A stretch of DNA of 64,000 nucleotides from Scatosoma sp900555925 (GCA_959603585.1 CAUGYD010000004.1:62001-126000), one strand, 5' to 3'. Shown: positions 7,241 through 17,784, counted from the first letter of the stretch. The notes: a model not told the origin generated them from the letters alone. Translations and numbers: made by a program.

Positions 7241-10219
7241 ATGGGAGCTACGGATTTTATTTTCGATATCATCCGCGGACGTTCGCGGGAATATCGTTCT
7301 CTGCCCTTTTGGTCGCTGAATGACCGTCTCGACGCGGACAAAATGGCCGATCAGATACGGGAGATGTCCGAAAAGGGGTGCGGAGGTTACTTTATGCACG
7401 CACGCAGCGGCCTTCTCACCGACTACATGGGAAAGGAATGGTTTGAATGTCTGGATGCCGGGGTAAAAGCGGGGACGGCGCGGGGCCTGGACAGCTATGT
7501 TTACGATGAAAACGGCTGGCCGAGCGGCTTTGCCGACGGAAAAATCGTACAAAAACACCCCGAATATCGTCTCAGGTGGTTGGAATGTTATCCCGCAGAT
7601 GCGATGCCCGACGGCGCGGAGCCTTTGGCTTTTTATAAGGCGGAAAAAGGAGTCTGCAAACGCGTCCCGACAAAGGATAAAGCCCGTTTCACGGTTTGCG
7701 TGCGGACCTCTCCCGATTATGTGGATATACTCGACGACGAGACGACGGACTGTTTTATCGAAGAAGTATACGAAACGTATCGGAAACGTTACAAAAATTC
7801 CATTCGCGGTTTTTTTACGGACGAACCGCAGTACGGAAAACGTACTTGCCCGTGGTCCCGCCGTTTTGCCGAACGATTTTTTGAAAAGTACGGATACGAC
7901 GTCCTTGACGGACTTCTTTGTTTGTTTTATGATTTGGAGGATTGCCGTCCTTTTCGTTACGATTTCTATTCGTTGGCGGAAGATATGCTCTGCGGAGCAT
8001 ACTATCAAAAAATTTATGAGTGGTGTGCCCGTTACGGCTATATTTTCACGGGACACGGCTTTGACGAGAATTCTCTCTCGGGACAGGTCATCGACTGCGG
8101 CGACATCATGCGCATGTACGAATTCATGCAAATGCCGGGCATCGATTGGCTGGGACGCTCTCCCTGTCCAATGGAAGTCCCGAAGCAGGTTTCTTCCGTC
8201 GCCCGTCAGCTCGGGAAACCTCGCGTCCTGACGGAATCATTCGCGCTCTGCGGTTGGAGCGTGGGCCTTCAAAGGCTGCGCTCGATTGCCGAAAGACAGT
8301 ATGCCGGCGGAATCAATTTGCTCTGTCAGCATTTGTTTTCGTACAGCCTGAAAGGGGAACGCAAGCGCGATTATCCCCCGTCTCACTTCGAACATCAGAC
8401 CTGGTGGAAAAAATATCGGCGGTTTAACGACTATCTGACTTCGCTCGGCAGTCTGCTGTCCGCGGCGGAGCCGAGTGCGGAGCTTCTCGTCCTCTCTCCC
8501 GTAAAATCGGCGTTTATGCTGTATTGTGAGAAAGAAAAAGCCTCCGTGCTCGCCTATGACCGCGAATTTTCAAAAACGATCGCGGAGCTCGAAAAAAGCG
8601 GCATCGCCTATGAGCTCGGAAGCGAAGAAATTCTCAAACGCCATGCTTGCGTAAAGAACGGACGCCTTACCGTGGGCGAACGCTCCTATTCTGCCGTTTT
8701 GCTTCCGAATTGTCTCGGCTTGGACAAAAACACGACAGAGCTATTGATTTCATTTGCTGAAACAGGCGGAAAAATTTACTATTGCGGCAGTTTTCCCTCC
8801 CATATGGACGGAAGAGAGGCCGCCCGTTCCGTCGGAGAGAGCGCCGCAAAGCTGGATACCCTGAAAAAATATTCTGCGAAAACAGAAGACTTTTCGGTGT
8901 TTCTTTCCGACGGGGAAGGATATACTTTTCAATCAAACGGAGCGTCGGTCTTTTTTCGGGGAACGATAAAAACGGCAGACGCTTGCCGCGCCGAAATTAT
9001 TTTTGCCGCTAATTCTCATGAAGTTCGGGAAGCCTTTACGTTGATTCCGAGAGAAGGCTATATCTTATATCGTCTCGATTTGGAAAATGAAACGGCGGAA
9101 AGATTTACGGGGGTCAGGGTAGAGGTGAATCCTTATGATTCCGCTCTGTTTTCTGTAATAAAGACAACGGCGCCCGCAGGGAACATCCCCCGAGAGGAAA
9201 TCATTGAAATTGTTCCCGATCGACGGGAATGGACGCTGAAAGCGGAAAATGAAAATATTTTGGTCCTTGACCGGGGGGAATACTCGTTCGACGGGAACGA
9301 GTACCGTGAAATGAAGGATGTTCGGCTCTTGTTTTCCGAGCTCATGCACGGCAGAAAAAACGGCTCTTTGAACATGCGCTTTTTTGTAGATGTGGAAAAT
9401 TCGGATTTTATCTGCGGCAAAATCTTTTTCGCCTGTGAAGCGCATGAAGAGAAAGAAATTTTTATCAACGGCCGATCCGTCGTTTGGAAGGACTGCGGGG
9501 CGCTCATCGATCCTTGCATAGAAAAGACGGATGTGACGGGATATATCAAAACGGGCAGGAACGAAATTGTCATAAAGACGTATTTTGAACAATCGGAATA
9601 CACCTATCATGTATATAACGATGATGTCCTTGAAACGGAAAAAAATAAAATCCGCTATAAAACCGAACTTGAAAACTGCTATTTAACGGGAAATTTCGGG
9701 GTATATGGCGACGGAATACAAACAGAGAACGATTCGCTTTTAAGAAACGATTTGCTTTGTGAAAAGGGAGATTTTGTCGTACGCGATTCGGCGGAAAAAT
9801 CGCTTCCCGACGAAATTACACAAAACGGTTATCCGTTTTTCTGCGGAATCATGCGCTGTGAAAACACCTTCCGCGTCAAAAAGTTTTATGAAAATACGCG
9901 CTATCGTTTTTCTTTTAAGTTGCTTTGCGATTATGCGGAAATTTATTGTAACGGCACACTTTTATGGGAAGGTTACGATCCCGATTGTAGCGTCGATCTT
10001 ACGCCGTCGGTAACCGAGGGGAAAAATAGGCTTTGTGTGCGCCTGTATTCCAATCTCCGCAATGTATTCGGACCTCACCATCATCGGTTGGGCGATCCCG
10101 ATTTTGTCGGGGCGACGGCGTTTTCGGACGGCCTCGGTTGGAGCGATCCGCCCGAGCCCGTATGGCGGAAGGAATATTATTTCGTTCCGTTTGGATTTGA
10201 GGTGCGAAAAAAGAAATAA
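7241..10219 (+). CDS. Large GH106-like glycosyl hydrolase (possible alpha-L-rhamnosidase)
   Basis: About 992 residues, no signal peptide. The N-terminal region carries motifs I associate with GH106-like and related unclassified glycosidases: LPFWSLND, a GGYFMHARSGL strand and YDENGWPSG. The C-terminal half is beta-rich, with a galactose-binding-like jelly roll near residues 700-980 (YKTELENCYLTGNFG, RNRLCVRLYSNLRN-type strands). Such proteins usually act on rhamnose-containing pectin or similar glycans; rhamnosidase activity here is inference. Start is uncertain: ATG 7241 lies 5 bp after the SGNH gene and gives the usual short N-terminus, while ATG 7208 or an earlier start would overlap that gene. 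Confidence 0.65.
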   Translation: MGATDFIFDIIRGRSREYRSLPFWSLNDRLDADKMADQIREMSEKGCGGYFMHARSGLLTDYMGKEWFECLDAGVKAGTARGLDSYVYDENGWPSGFADGKIVQKHPEYRLRWLECYPADAMPDGAEPLAFYKAEKGVCKRVPTKDKARFTVCVRTSPDYVDILDDETTDCFIEEVYETYRKRYKNSIRGFFTDEPQYGKRTCPWSRRFAERFFEKYGYDVLDGLLCLFYDLEDCRPFRYDFYSLAEDMLCGAYYQKIYEWCARYGYIFTGHGFDENSLSGQVIDCGDIMRMYEFMQMPGIDWLGRSPCPMEVPKQVSSVARQLGKPRVLTESFALCGWSVGLQRLRSIAERQYAGGINLLCQHLFSYSLKGERKRDYPPSHFEHQTWWKKYRRFNDYLTSLGSLLSAAEPSAELLVLSPVKSAFMLYCEKEKASVLAYDREFSKTIAELEKSGIAYELGSEEILKRHACVKNGRLTVGERSYSAVLLPNCLGLDKNTTELLISFAETGGKIYYCGSFPSHMDGREAARSVGESAAKLDTLKKYSAKTEDFSVFLSDGEGYTFQSNGASVFFRGTIKTADACRAEIIFAANSHEVREAFTLIPREGYILYRLDLENETAERFTGVRVEVNPYDSALFSVIKTTAPAGNIPREEIIEIVPDRREWTLKAENENILVLDRGEYSFDGNEYREMKDVRLLFSELMHGRKNGSLNMRFFVDVENSDFICGKIFFACEAHEEKEIFINGRSVVWKDCGALIDPCIEKTDVTGYIKTGRNEIVIKTYFEQSEYTYHVYNDDVLETEKNKIRYKTELENCYLTGNFGVYGDGIQTENDSLLRNDLLCEKGDFVVRDSAEKSLPDEITQNGYPFFCGIMRCENTFRVKKFYENTRYRFSFKLLCDYAEIYCNGTLLWEGYDPDCSVDLTPSVTEGKNRLCVRLYSNLRNVFGPHHHRLGDPDFVGATAFSDGLGWSDPPEPVWRKEYYFVPFGFEVRKKK

Positions 10220-10233
10220 AGGCAGGAAAAAAT

Positions 10234-11520
10234 ATGAGAAAAAAACGGATTATCGCCTGTGTGTTCGCGGTCTTGTTCGGAGCCGTGCCGGCCGGTTGCG
10301 GCGGTAATGAAGGAAAACAACAAGGAGGCAATCTCACGGAGATGAAAACGGTAGAGGAGATTTTGTCGGAAACTCCCGCAGAAGACTTGATCGGGAAAAA
10401 CGACGTCCGACAATTTACGGCGCCTTTTTACGGACAGCAGATCGAATATAACGAAGGCTTTTTGCTTCGGGAGGACGGACAAGGCGGTATTTTGCCCGTA
10501 AAATTGATGTTTCCCGTCGCACATGTCCTCGAAGTGCGCAGCAACGATTTGAAGACGCTGTACGAAGAGGAAAAGGATTATACCATAGAGGACGGAAAGC
10601 TGATTATCCCCGAAACGTCATCGATGAAAGCCATTCCCGACAGCGAATTTTTTCTTCCCGAAGGCGCTCCCTCCGATTGGCTGTATAACGATAAGGCGGG
10701 AGAGGACGAGGGCAGGGCAGTGACGACGGATAAAACAGTGCTGTATAAATACAGATATGTCGTCACCTATATCCGTACGGAAGTTTATGACGGCAATATC
10801 GTTCCCTCCAAGGCCGACAGGCTTCCGCATTTTACAGAAACAGCGAAACCCGGAAATACGGTAGAAATGTTGTATGTAGGAGACAGCATTGGGGAAGGCG
10901 CCGGCGGGTCGGGAAATTTTCTCAATCTCGTCGAATTAACGGCGAAGGGAATAGAATTGTACACGGGCGCAAGCGTCAACCTTGCGAATTGTTCGGTAGG
11001 CGGAATAGATTCCCTTGAATTTATGAACGTCATCGACGGACGTTTTGAGCAAATCAATCCCAATATCGTGAACAAGGCGAGGGAACGCTATGCTCTTATG
11101 GAACGGAAGAAGGGAATGGCGGATATTGTTTTTATTGCACTGGGTGCAAACGATTCCGCGGCCGATCGTTCGGGTGAGCTTTTCAAACTTCATATCGGAG
11201 CGCTGATCGATTATTTCCGAGAGGCGAATCCCGATGTTTCCGTCGTCGTTGTTTCCAGTATGGAAATCAATCATAAAATACGGCGCAACAAGCCGGGCGA
11301 TACGCGAAACCTGCGGGTACGCGATCTCGCGGAATATGTCGAGGTTCTCTCGGAATTGGAAACGGAATATGAAAATCTTGCTCTTGCAGACGTTCATACG
11401 GCGCAGGCCTCGGTTTTGGAGAGAAAGTATCTGGAAGATCTTATCGCGGATAACCTGAATCATCCCACGGATTATATGTCCAGACTGTACGCACAATTTT
11501 TATTGCAGACAATTCTTTGA
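10234..11520 (+). CDS. SGNH-hydrolase lipoprotein (two-domain carbohydrate esterase)
   Basis: 428-residue predicted lipoprotein (signal peptide with VPAGC lipobox, Cys ~23). Residues ~35-200 form a beta-rich N-terminal domain. From ~207 an SGNH domain follows: YVGDSIGEGAGG (nucleophile Ser), ALGANDSAAD (oxyanion Asn) and NHPTDYMS near the end (catalytic His). This arrangement, a jelly-roll domain followed by an SGNH domain, is seen in CE2-like and related acetyl esterases. Likely an extracellular deacetylase preparing polysaccharide for the surface glycosidase. AGGCAGGA precedes the ATG. The TGA almost touches the next gene. Confidence 0.75.
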   Translation: MRKKRIIACVFAVLFGAVPAGCGGNEGKQQGGNLTEMKTVEEILSETPAEDLIGKNDVRQFTAPFYGQQIEYNEGFLLREDGQGGILPVKLMFPVAHVLEVRSNDLKTLYEEEKDYTIEDGKLIIPETSSMKAIPDSEFFLPEGAPSDWLYNDKAGEDEGRAVTTDKTVLYKYRYVVTYIRTEVYDGNIVPSKADRLPHFTETAKPGNTVEMLYVGDSIGEGAGGSGNFLNLVELTAKGIELYTGASVNLANCSVGGIDSLEFMNVIDGRFEQINPNIVNKARERYALMERKKGMADIVFIALGANDSAADRSGELFKLHIGALIDYFREANPDVSVVVVSSMEINHKIRRNKPGDTRNLRVRDLAEYVEVLSELETEYENLALADVHTAQASVLERKYLEDLIADNLNHPTDYMSRLYAQFLLQTIL

Positions 11521-11537
11521 AATTTTTTGGAGCAAAC

Positions 11538-13016
11538 ATGATTGACAACGTAGAAATTAAAATCGATAAGGATTTTTCGGACGGGGAAATTTCCCCTTTA
11601 TTGTTCGGTTCGTTTGCGGAGCATATGGGGCGGTGCATTTACGGCGGAATTTATGACGAGACGAAAGGCGTATGGAGAGAGGACGTCCTTTCTCTCGTTC
11701 GGGAATTAAAGGTCCCTATCGTTCGTTATCCGGGCGGAAATTTTGTTTCGGGGTATTGTTGGAAAGACGGTATCGGTCCCAAAGAAAAACGCCCGAAAAA
11801 GCTCAATCTCGCGTGGCGGCAGCTCGAACCCAACGAAGTCGGCGTTCTCGAATTTGCCGATTGGGCGGAACGCGCGGGGACGGAAATCATGATGTGCGTC
11901 AATCTCGGTACGGGTACGGCGCAGGAAGCCGCAGAGCTTGTCGAATATTGTAACGCTGTACCGGGAAGCTATTGGTCGGACAGAAGAGTCGAGGACGGAC
12001 GGAAAGAACCCCTTAAAATCCGCTATTGGTGTCTCGGAAACGAGATGGACGGGGATTGGCAGATCTGCCATATGACGGCGGAAGAATATGCGCGGAAGGT
12101 GGTGGAAGCCGCGAAGCTGATGAAACGCGTCGACCCTTCTATTCGCTTGATTGCCTGCGGAAGCAGTGCCCATGCCATGAAAACCTGCCCCGAGTGGGAT
12201 AGAATCGTTTTGGAGCACCTCTATGACTTTGTGGATTTTATTTCTCTGCATCAGTATTACGGGCGGCATACGGGTACAAACGATGATTTTTTTGCATCCT
12301 ATCTCGATTTTGAGCGGTATATCGACGATATTGCCGCGACCTGCGATTACGTCCGCGCTGTCAAAAAGTCGGACAAAACGTTGAAACTTTCTTTCGACGA
12401 ATGGAACGTCCTTACACAGGGCGAAAAGGGAGCGAATGACGATACTTTATGGCAGGTACGCGCGGCGCGAGCTGAAAACCGTTATTCGGTATGTGATGCT
12501 CTTGTCGTGGGACAGTTGCTCACATCATTAATGAATAAATGCAGCCGCGTGGGAATTGCCTGCCTCGCACAGCTCGTCAATGTACTCGGCCCCGTCCGGA
12601 CAGAGGGAGAGAACTCTTTCCGTCAGACGATTTTCTATCCGTTTGCCATGGCGTCAAATTCCATGCGGGGACGGGTGCTGCGTCAAATGAAATCAGGGGT
12701 GCCCGTCCGTCATTCGGAAGTTTACGGGGATGCGGAAACATTGCACGGTTGTGTGGCTTACGACGAAGAACAAAAGAAGTTGCGCTTGTATTATGTCAAT
12801 TCTTCCGATAGGGATATACGGGTAAAATTTAATTTCGGCGGGTTTTCTTCTGTTCATCCCGTTTCCCGCGAAGAATTCGGTTCGAAAGACTTGGAAGCGA
12901 AAAATACGGCAGAAGCGCCCGATACCGTCCGCCTGTTCAAGAGGAAAGAAAAAGAAAGTGAGAATATCATTTTTCGCGCGCAGACGGTCACGTTGTTGAC
13001 TTTGGAAGCAAAATAA
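11538..13016 (+). CDS. Alpha-L-arabinofuranosidase, GH51
   Basis: 492-residue intracellular GH51 exo-arabinofuranosidase that releases L-arabinose from arabinan or arabinoxylan oligosaccharides. The N-terminus has FGSFAEHMGRCIYGGIYD and VRYPGGNFVSGY, typical of the family. Acid/base Glu ~168 sits in WCLGNEMDGDW and nucleophile Glu ~288 in LSFDEWNV. The C-terminal beta-domain follows after ~390. ATG 11538 is chosen because TTGGAG lies 6 bases upstream; an in-frame TTG at 11517 inside the previous gene is less likely. No signal peptide, so it acts on imported sugars. Confidence 0.92.
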   Translation: MIDNVEIKIDKDFSDGEISPLLFGSFAEHMGRCIYGGIYDETKGVWREDVLSLVRELKVPIVRYPGGNFVSGYCWKDGIGPKEKRPKKLNLAWRQLEPNEVGVLEFADWAERAGTEIMMCVNLGTGTAQEAAELVEYCNAVPGSYWSDRRVEDGRKEPLKIRYWCLGNEMDGDWQICHMTAEEYARKVVEAAKLMKRVDPSIRLIACGSSAHAMKTCPEWDRIVLEHLYDFVDFISLHQYYGRHTGTNDDFFASYLDFERYIDDIAATCDYVRAVKKSDKTLKLSFDEWNVLTQGEKGANDDTLWQVRAARAENRYSVCDALVVGQLLTSLMNKCSRVGIACLAQLVNVLGPVRTEGENSFRQTIFYPFAMASNSMRGRVLRQMKSGVPVRHSEVYGDAETLHGCVAYDEEQKKLRLYYVNSSDRDIRVKFNFGGFSSVHPVSREEFGSKDLEAKNTAEAPDTVRLFKRKEKESENIIFRAQTVTLLTLEAK

Positions 13017-13051
13017 CAAAAATTTATATTATAGAAAGAGGAGAGAAAAAT

Positions 13052-14977
13052 ATGAAAGAAAAGGAACGGCCTTTTTATCTGGGAATAGAAGGCTTTGAAG
13101 CAGGGCACAGCGCGGCGGAAAGTCTCACGAACAGTGCGCAGACGTCGGCGTGTACGACTTCGGACGGACGGGAATGGAGACATGAAAAGACGGGGCTCGT
13201 CATTTCCGTAATAAATGATCACGACACTCATTCGGTTGAAAATGTACAAAGCGACAGGCTTCAAATAAAAAACAAAGGGAAGAAGCCTGTTACCATATCG
13301 CATTTTTCGCGACAAGTATCCATGGAAATCTTTCGGGATTGTCCGCGGGAAACGGTGATTCATTATTTTTCGAGCTGTTGGCAAAGTGAATTTCAATACC
13401 ACAGCCGTAGCTTTGAAGAGGTGGAATTAGTGCCCGTTTCCGTACATCCGATAGTAAAGAGTTTTTCTATTGAGTCATGGGGCTCTTATACGACGTGTAG
13501 GTATATTCCCTTTATTGCGATAGAAAATAAACGAAGCGGTGAGACGCTGTTCCTTTCCTTCGAGCCTACGTCGAATTGGCGGATCGAAGTGGGAGTGCGG
13601 GGGAATTGTGCATATATTTCCGCGGCAGAAATAGATGGAAGATATTTGGGAACGGTAAAGGAGTTATCAGAAAATGAAACATATGATACACCGCGGGTTT
13701 TGTCAGGCAAGGTGAGAGGCGGACTGGAAGAGGCGATAAAGGTACTCACGGCGGAAAAGCGAGCGAAGGGGGGAGGAGTTCCTTATCCCGTGGTATTCAA
13801 CGATTACATGAATTGTCTTTGGGCACGGCCGTGTTCGGAAAAGACGTATCCGCTGATCGAAGCGGCGGCGTCCGTCGGGGCGGAGGTGTTCTGTATAGAC
13901 GACGGATGGCAATATGAAGCGGAAGGAAGCCGTACCAATAAGCTGGGAGATTGGAATTATTCAAAGACCTTATTCGGGGAGCAGGGATTTTTTAAGGTGA
14001 TAGAGAAGATACGGGAAAAGGGAATGATACCGGGGCTTTGGCTGGAAATGGAAGTGGCGGGAGAAAACTCGGAAATTTATCAAAAAGACGACAGTTGGTT
14101 TTTGAAGAGAAACGGAGTTCGGGTGGGAGGAGGAGCCCGAGTGTTTTTGGATTTTCGCAATCCCGAAGTCTGTAAATACATGAAGGAAAAAGTGAGGTTT
14201 TATTATCGTGCGGGGATACGGTTCATAAAAAACGACTATAACGACTGTATCGGGAACAGCGGTTTTGAGGGAGTGGAATATACGCGTGCGGTTCGGAAAT
14301 TCTATGCGGAATTGCGCGAGGAATTTCCCGACCTGATGCTGGAAAACTGTGGTTCGGGAGGAATGCGTGCGGATTACGGCATGCTGCGGATTTTTGATAT
14401 TCAAAGTACCTCAGACCAGGAAATAGCGTCAAATTATCCGTCCATAGCCCAAGGAGCGTTGGCGCATATCCCGCCCGAAAAAGCGGGGATGTGGGCATAT
14501 CCTTATCCGCATTTATATGACGAATTTTACGGGGGAAAGGAAATTGACGCACAGAAGTGGGATGAGGAGAGCATTGTTTATACGATGCTTGTGGGAATGA
14601 GCGGAGTATTATATCTTTCCGGAAGAATCGATAAAGCGACGTCATTTGGAAAGGACTTGATTATGGAAGGAGTGGAGTGTTATAAACGTATCCGCGGGAT
14701 TACGGCACGATCGTATCCGACATTTCCGAACGGATTTGTTCGAATTTGGGAAAAAGAGAAAGCCGTGGTAATTTTGTACCGAGAAGAAGGAAGTGCAAAG
14801 GGGTTGTTGTTTGTCTGGCGTCAGGAAGGTGAAGAAGAAATCGTCGTGCCTGTGCGTGCGAAAAGTGCCGTGCGGCTCTATCCACAAAAAGCGAAAGAGG
14901 AAGCTGTTTGCGGGGACACGATAAAAGTAACCTTGGAAAAACCTTATATGGGAAGATTGTTTCAGTTACAATTTTAA
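13052..14977 (+). CDS. Alpha-galactosidase, GH36 (clan GH-D)
   Basis: 641-residue cytoplasmic GH36-type enzyme. An N-terminal beta-sandwich (to ~235) precedes the TIM barrel. Barrel landmarks: CIDDGWQY, GLWLEMEV, FIKNDYND (nucleophile Asp ~395; most GH36 enzymes have KWD here), ENCGSGGMRADYGML and STSDQEIAS (acid/base Asp ~455). It removes terminal alpha-galactose. Strong AGAGGAGAG site 5' of ATG 13052. It is the last gene of the + strand polysaccharide locus and is followed by a terminator. The IKND variation means a sub-specificity other than alpha-galactose is possible. Confidence 0.87.
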   Translation: MKEKERPFYLGIEGFEAGHSAAESLTNSAQTSACTTSDGREWRHEKTGLVISVINDHDTHSVENVQSDRLQIKNKGKKPVTISHFSRQVSMEIFRDCPRETVIHYFSSCWQSEFQYHSRSFEEVELVPVSVHPIVKSFSIESWGSYTTCRYIPFIAIENKRSGETLFLSFEPTSNWRIEVGVRGNCAYISAAEIDGRYLGTVKELSENETYDTPRVLSGKVRGGLEEAIKVLTAEKRAKGGGVPYPVVFNDYMNCLWARPCSEKTYPLIEAAASVGAEVFCIDDGWQYEAEGSRTNKLGDWNYSKTLFGEQGFFKVIEKIREKGMIPGLWLEMEVAGENSEIYQKDDSWFLKRNGVRVGGGARVFLDFRNPEVCKYMKEKVRFYYRAGIRFIKNDYNDCIGNSGFEGVEYTRAVRKFYAELREEFPDLMLENCGSGGMRADYGMLRIFDIQSTSDQEIASNYPSIAQGALAHIPPEKAGMWAYPYPHLYDEFYGGKEIDAQKWDEESIVYTMLVGMSGVLYLSGRIDKATSFGKDLIMEGVECYKRIRGITARSYPTFPNGFVRIWEKEKAVVILYREEGSAKGLLFVWRQEGEEEIVVPVRAKSAVRLYPQKAKEEAVCGDTIKVTLEKPYMGRLFQLQF

Positions 14978-15016
14978 GCGGGAAACATTTTCAAAAAATA
15001 CTCTTAAAAATTTATC

Positions 15017-15051
15017 CCCGCCCGAACGATAAGCATTCGGGCGGGAATTTT
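15017..15051 (+). terminator. Rho-independent terminator of the polysaccharide locus
   Basis: GC-rich 10-bp stem (15017-15026 with 15036-15045), loop CGATAAGCA, followed by AATTTTC. It lies 39 bp after the GH36 gene and before a new promoter. Confidence 0.8.
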
Positions 15052-15087
15052 CAAAGAATAAATAAAAATTCATTTTGTTTCAAGATA

Positions 15088-15116
15088 TTGACATAATATA
15101 AATAATTTGGTATAAT
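15088..15116 (+). promoter_or_regulatory. Sigma-A-type promoter for the G-tract lipoprotein gene
   Basis: TTGACA (15088-15093), 17-bp spacer, TATAAT (15111-15116). Both hexamers are perfect consensus, so strong constitutive transcription is expected of a gene whose frame is broken. Confidence 0.85.
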
Positions 15117-15146
15117 AAACTCAAAAATACGGGAGGAAGATAGAAA

Positions 15147-16651
15147 ATGAAGCTGCAAAAACTGATGTGTGCGTCGCTCGCCGCAATGTTCGGCGGAGTA
15201 TTTTTAATCCCGGGCGCGTCCTGTTATCATGCAAAATATGTGCTCGAAAACTGTTCGGTCAATAGCTGCGAGCAAAATTATACGCTGCACCGTATCGACT
15301 ATACCAAAAAGTATGTCGGGGGGGGGGCAGGTATACAGCCTATTTTGACGAATCTTTGAACGATGCGGAGATAACGGATAAATGGATAGAGCGGCTGGAT
15401 AAATATTCTTTTTTGTTAGGGGAAAAAGGGTTAGACGAGTTCATTACTTATTATCTCAGCGACGAGATTATTTGTAATTACCGAACGACAAAAAGCGAGG
15501 GGACGGTAGTTTCTTTTTCTTCGGGAATTTCGGAGGAAGAAGGTTTGGCTTGGGTTTTGAATGCGGTATCCGAAAACGAAGAGCTCCCGTACGGAATTTA
15601 TGCGGGGCTTTCCGCGCATTGGTTAGATAAGGGGGATTATTCCCTTCTGATAAAGACGAGCATTGCGGGGGCGGGGTGCCTTACGGACCTGCAATTTCCT
15701 TTGTACGAACAAAACAATATGGGGCCTAAGGAAAGAGAGTTTGCGTGGAATTTTTCCTATACGCTCGTAAAGGATTGGTTGGACGGCGGGAGAACGGAAA
15801 CGCAGCTGACGGATTTGACGAAAGAGCAGTTAAACGATTACTTGGAGGAAGAATACCGCATTTCTTTGCCTGATTACGAATTTTCTCCCTATTCGTCTCA
15901 ATATGAATATAAAGTTTTACAGGATCGCTTTACTTATTATATCAATAAAGAATATCGGGATTTGATTTTGCCCGAGGAAGATTTCACGACGGCGTATGAC
16001 GATTTGTGCGATTGGCTGGAAGATAACTGCCGAGTGCAAAGGGACGCCGACGAGCTTTTTAACGTGTATAATATGTACGATATAAATATCTATTTGGACG
16101 ACGGAAAAAAATCGACGGGGAGAACGGGAGAGTCGAGAAGGACGGCGCGCGAGAATTATATCCGCCTGTATTCAGTCGGAGGGTTTTCGTTCTGCTATAT
16201 CTATCATGTATTTTCGCATATCGGAGAAGAAGGTTTTCTTTCGTATACGATTTGCCAATCGCGGGCGGATAAATCCGAATATGCTAAGCTGGCGCATTAC
16301 TACCTACTTACAGTTCAAGCCTCTTATCCGTATTCCGAAAAAGTGAAGGAAAAGGAAAGTTATCTCGAAACATTGAAGCTGTATAATAAAAAGAGCATAA
16401 CCCCCGCTTCGGCCGAAACCTTTAACTTTTGGCTTTATGCCGATTGTTTTTCAGCCCTGTATACAGAGGAAGGAAAAAGTTTTATCAACATGTTACAAGA
16501 CCTTAGTCGTCTGCGCTATATCGCCTTGACTTACGGTGAGGAGTATATAGCGAAATTAAATGCAGATTTGGATATTTTGATAGAAGGAAAAACGTTCGAC
16601 GAGGTTACTCACGAGTGGCGTGATTACCTTCAAATATTAAAGGAGGAATGA
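15147..16651 (+). pseudogene. Exported protein of unknown function, frameshifted at a G10 tract (possibly phase-variable)
   Basis: The gene starts at ATG 15147 (GGGAGGAAGA site) with a signal peptide ending IPGASC, a possible lipobox. After 56 codons the frame enters a run of ten G (15318-15327) and stops at 15357-15359. In the +1-shifted frame the reading continues for 430 more codons to 16651 without interruption (…RYTAYFDESLNDAEITDKW…). Eleven or eight G would restore one protein of about 500 residues. The long part is acidic, helical and tyrosine-rich with no family I recognise. The intact downstream frame argues that the gene is functional in some cells or that one base is missing from the assembly. 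Confidence 0.7.
15318..15327 (+). repeat. G10 homopolymer inside coding sequence
   Basis: Ten consecutive G after GTC and before CAG. Changes of one base shift the reading frame of the surrounding exported-protein gene. The tract is in the OFF register here. Confidence 0.95.
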
Positions 16652-16685
16652 ACGTCGTTTCGTTAAACGGCGTACGGGAGATTTT

Positions 16686-17723
16686 ATGTTAGCCTATACC
16701 TATCTTAAAAAAGGGAAATTTTGTCTTACGGAAAAAGCTGTTCCTGCCCTTCAAGACGAGCGGGACGCCATTGTTCGGGTGACGCTGGCGAGCATCTGTA
16801 CGAGCGATTTGCATATCAAACACGGCAGCGTGCCGCGCGCAGTTCCGGGAATTACCGTGGGGCACGAAATGGTAGGCGTGGTGGAAAGGGTAGGCGCGTC
16901 AGTCAAAAATGTGCGCCCCGGGGATCGCGTAACGGTCAATGTGGAGACTTTTTGCGGCGAATGTTTTTTCTGTAAGCATGGATATGTGAACAATTGTACG
17001 GATAAAAACGGCGGTTGGGCGCTCGGTTGCCGTATCGACGGGGGACAGGCGGAGTATGTTCGCGTACCGTTCGCCGACACGGGGTTAAATAAAATTCCCG
17101 AGACCGTAACGGACAGACAGGCTTTGTTTGTGGGCGACATATTAGCTACGGGATTTTGGGCTGCAAAAATTTCGGGGATTTCCCAAGGGGATACGGTTCT
17201 GATTCTCGGAGCGGGACCGACGGGAATATGCACGCTTCTCTGTGCAAAGCTGAAAAATCCGAAAAAAATCATTGTCTGCGAAAAGGACGAAATGCGCATT
17301 ACATTCGTCAATCGACATTATCCCGACGTTTTGACGGTCACTCCCAATGAAGTGAAAGAATGTGTGCAAAAGTATAGTTCGCACGGCGGTGCGGACGTCG
17401 TTTTTGAAGTCGCGGGAACGGACGAAACTTTTCGGCTGGCGTGGGAGTGCGCACGCCCGAACGCCGTGGTGACGATCGTGGCGCTATATGACGGCCCGCA
17501 GATTTTACCTCTTCCCGATATGTACGGAAAAAATCTGACGTTTAAGACGGGCGGCGTAGACGGCTGCGACTGCGGGGAAATTTTGCAGCTCATAGAAGAA
17601 GGAAAAATCGATACAGCTCCGCTCATTACGCATACTTATCTGTTGAGCGAAATCGATCGGGCTTACGACTTATTTGAAAACAAGCGGGACGGGGTTATGA
17701 AAGTGGCTGTATCGATGAACTAA
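16686..17723 (+). CDS. Zinc-dependent alcohol/polyol dehydrogenase (MDR superfamily)
   Basis: 345-residue medium-chain dehydrogenase. Catalytic zinc site: ICTSD (Cys ~37) and GHEMVG (His, Glu ~60). Structural zinc lobe: four cysteines in CGECFFCKHGYVNNC (~92-106). Rossmann NAD-binding glycines in LILGAGPTG (~172). Substrate is an alcohol or polyol; the precise one cannot be read. It follows the frameshifted gene after 34 bp, and that gap holds a small hairpin (CGTCGTTT/AAACGGCG), so the two could share a transcript. Confidence 0.85.
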   Translation: MLAYTYLKKGKFCLTEKAVPALQDERDAIVRVTLASICTSDLHIKHGSVPRAVPGITVGHEMVGVVERVGASVKNVRPGDRVTVNVETFCGECFFCKHGYVNNCTDKNGGWALGCRIDGGQAEYVRVPFADTGLNKIPETVTDRQALFVGDILATGFWAAKISGISQGDTVLILGAGPTGICTLLCAKLKNPKKIIVCEKDEMRITFVNRHYPDVLTVTPNEVKECVQKYSSHGGADVVFEVAGTDETFRLAWECARPNAVVTIVALYDGPQILPLPDMYGKNLTFKTGGVDGCDCGEILQLIEEGKIDTAPLITHTYLLSEIDRAYDLFENKRDGVMKVAVSMN

Positions 17724-17784
17724 GAATACAAAATTCGTATTGTTTTTGTGAGCGATTTCAACGATTTCTATTGAGGAGACACTC

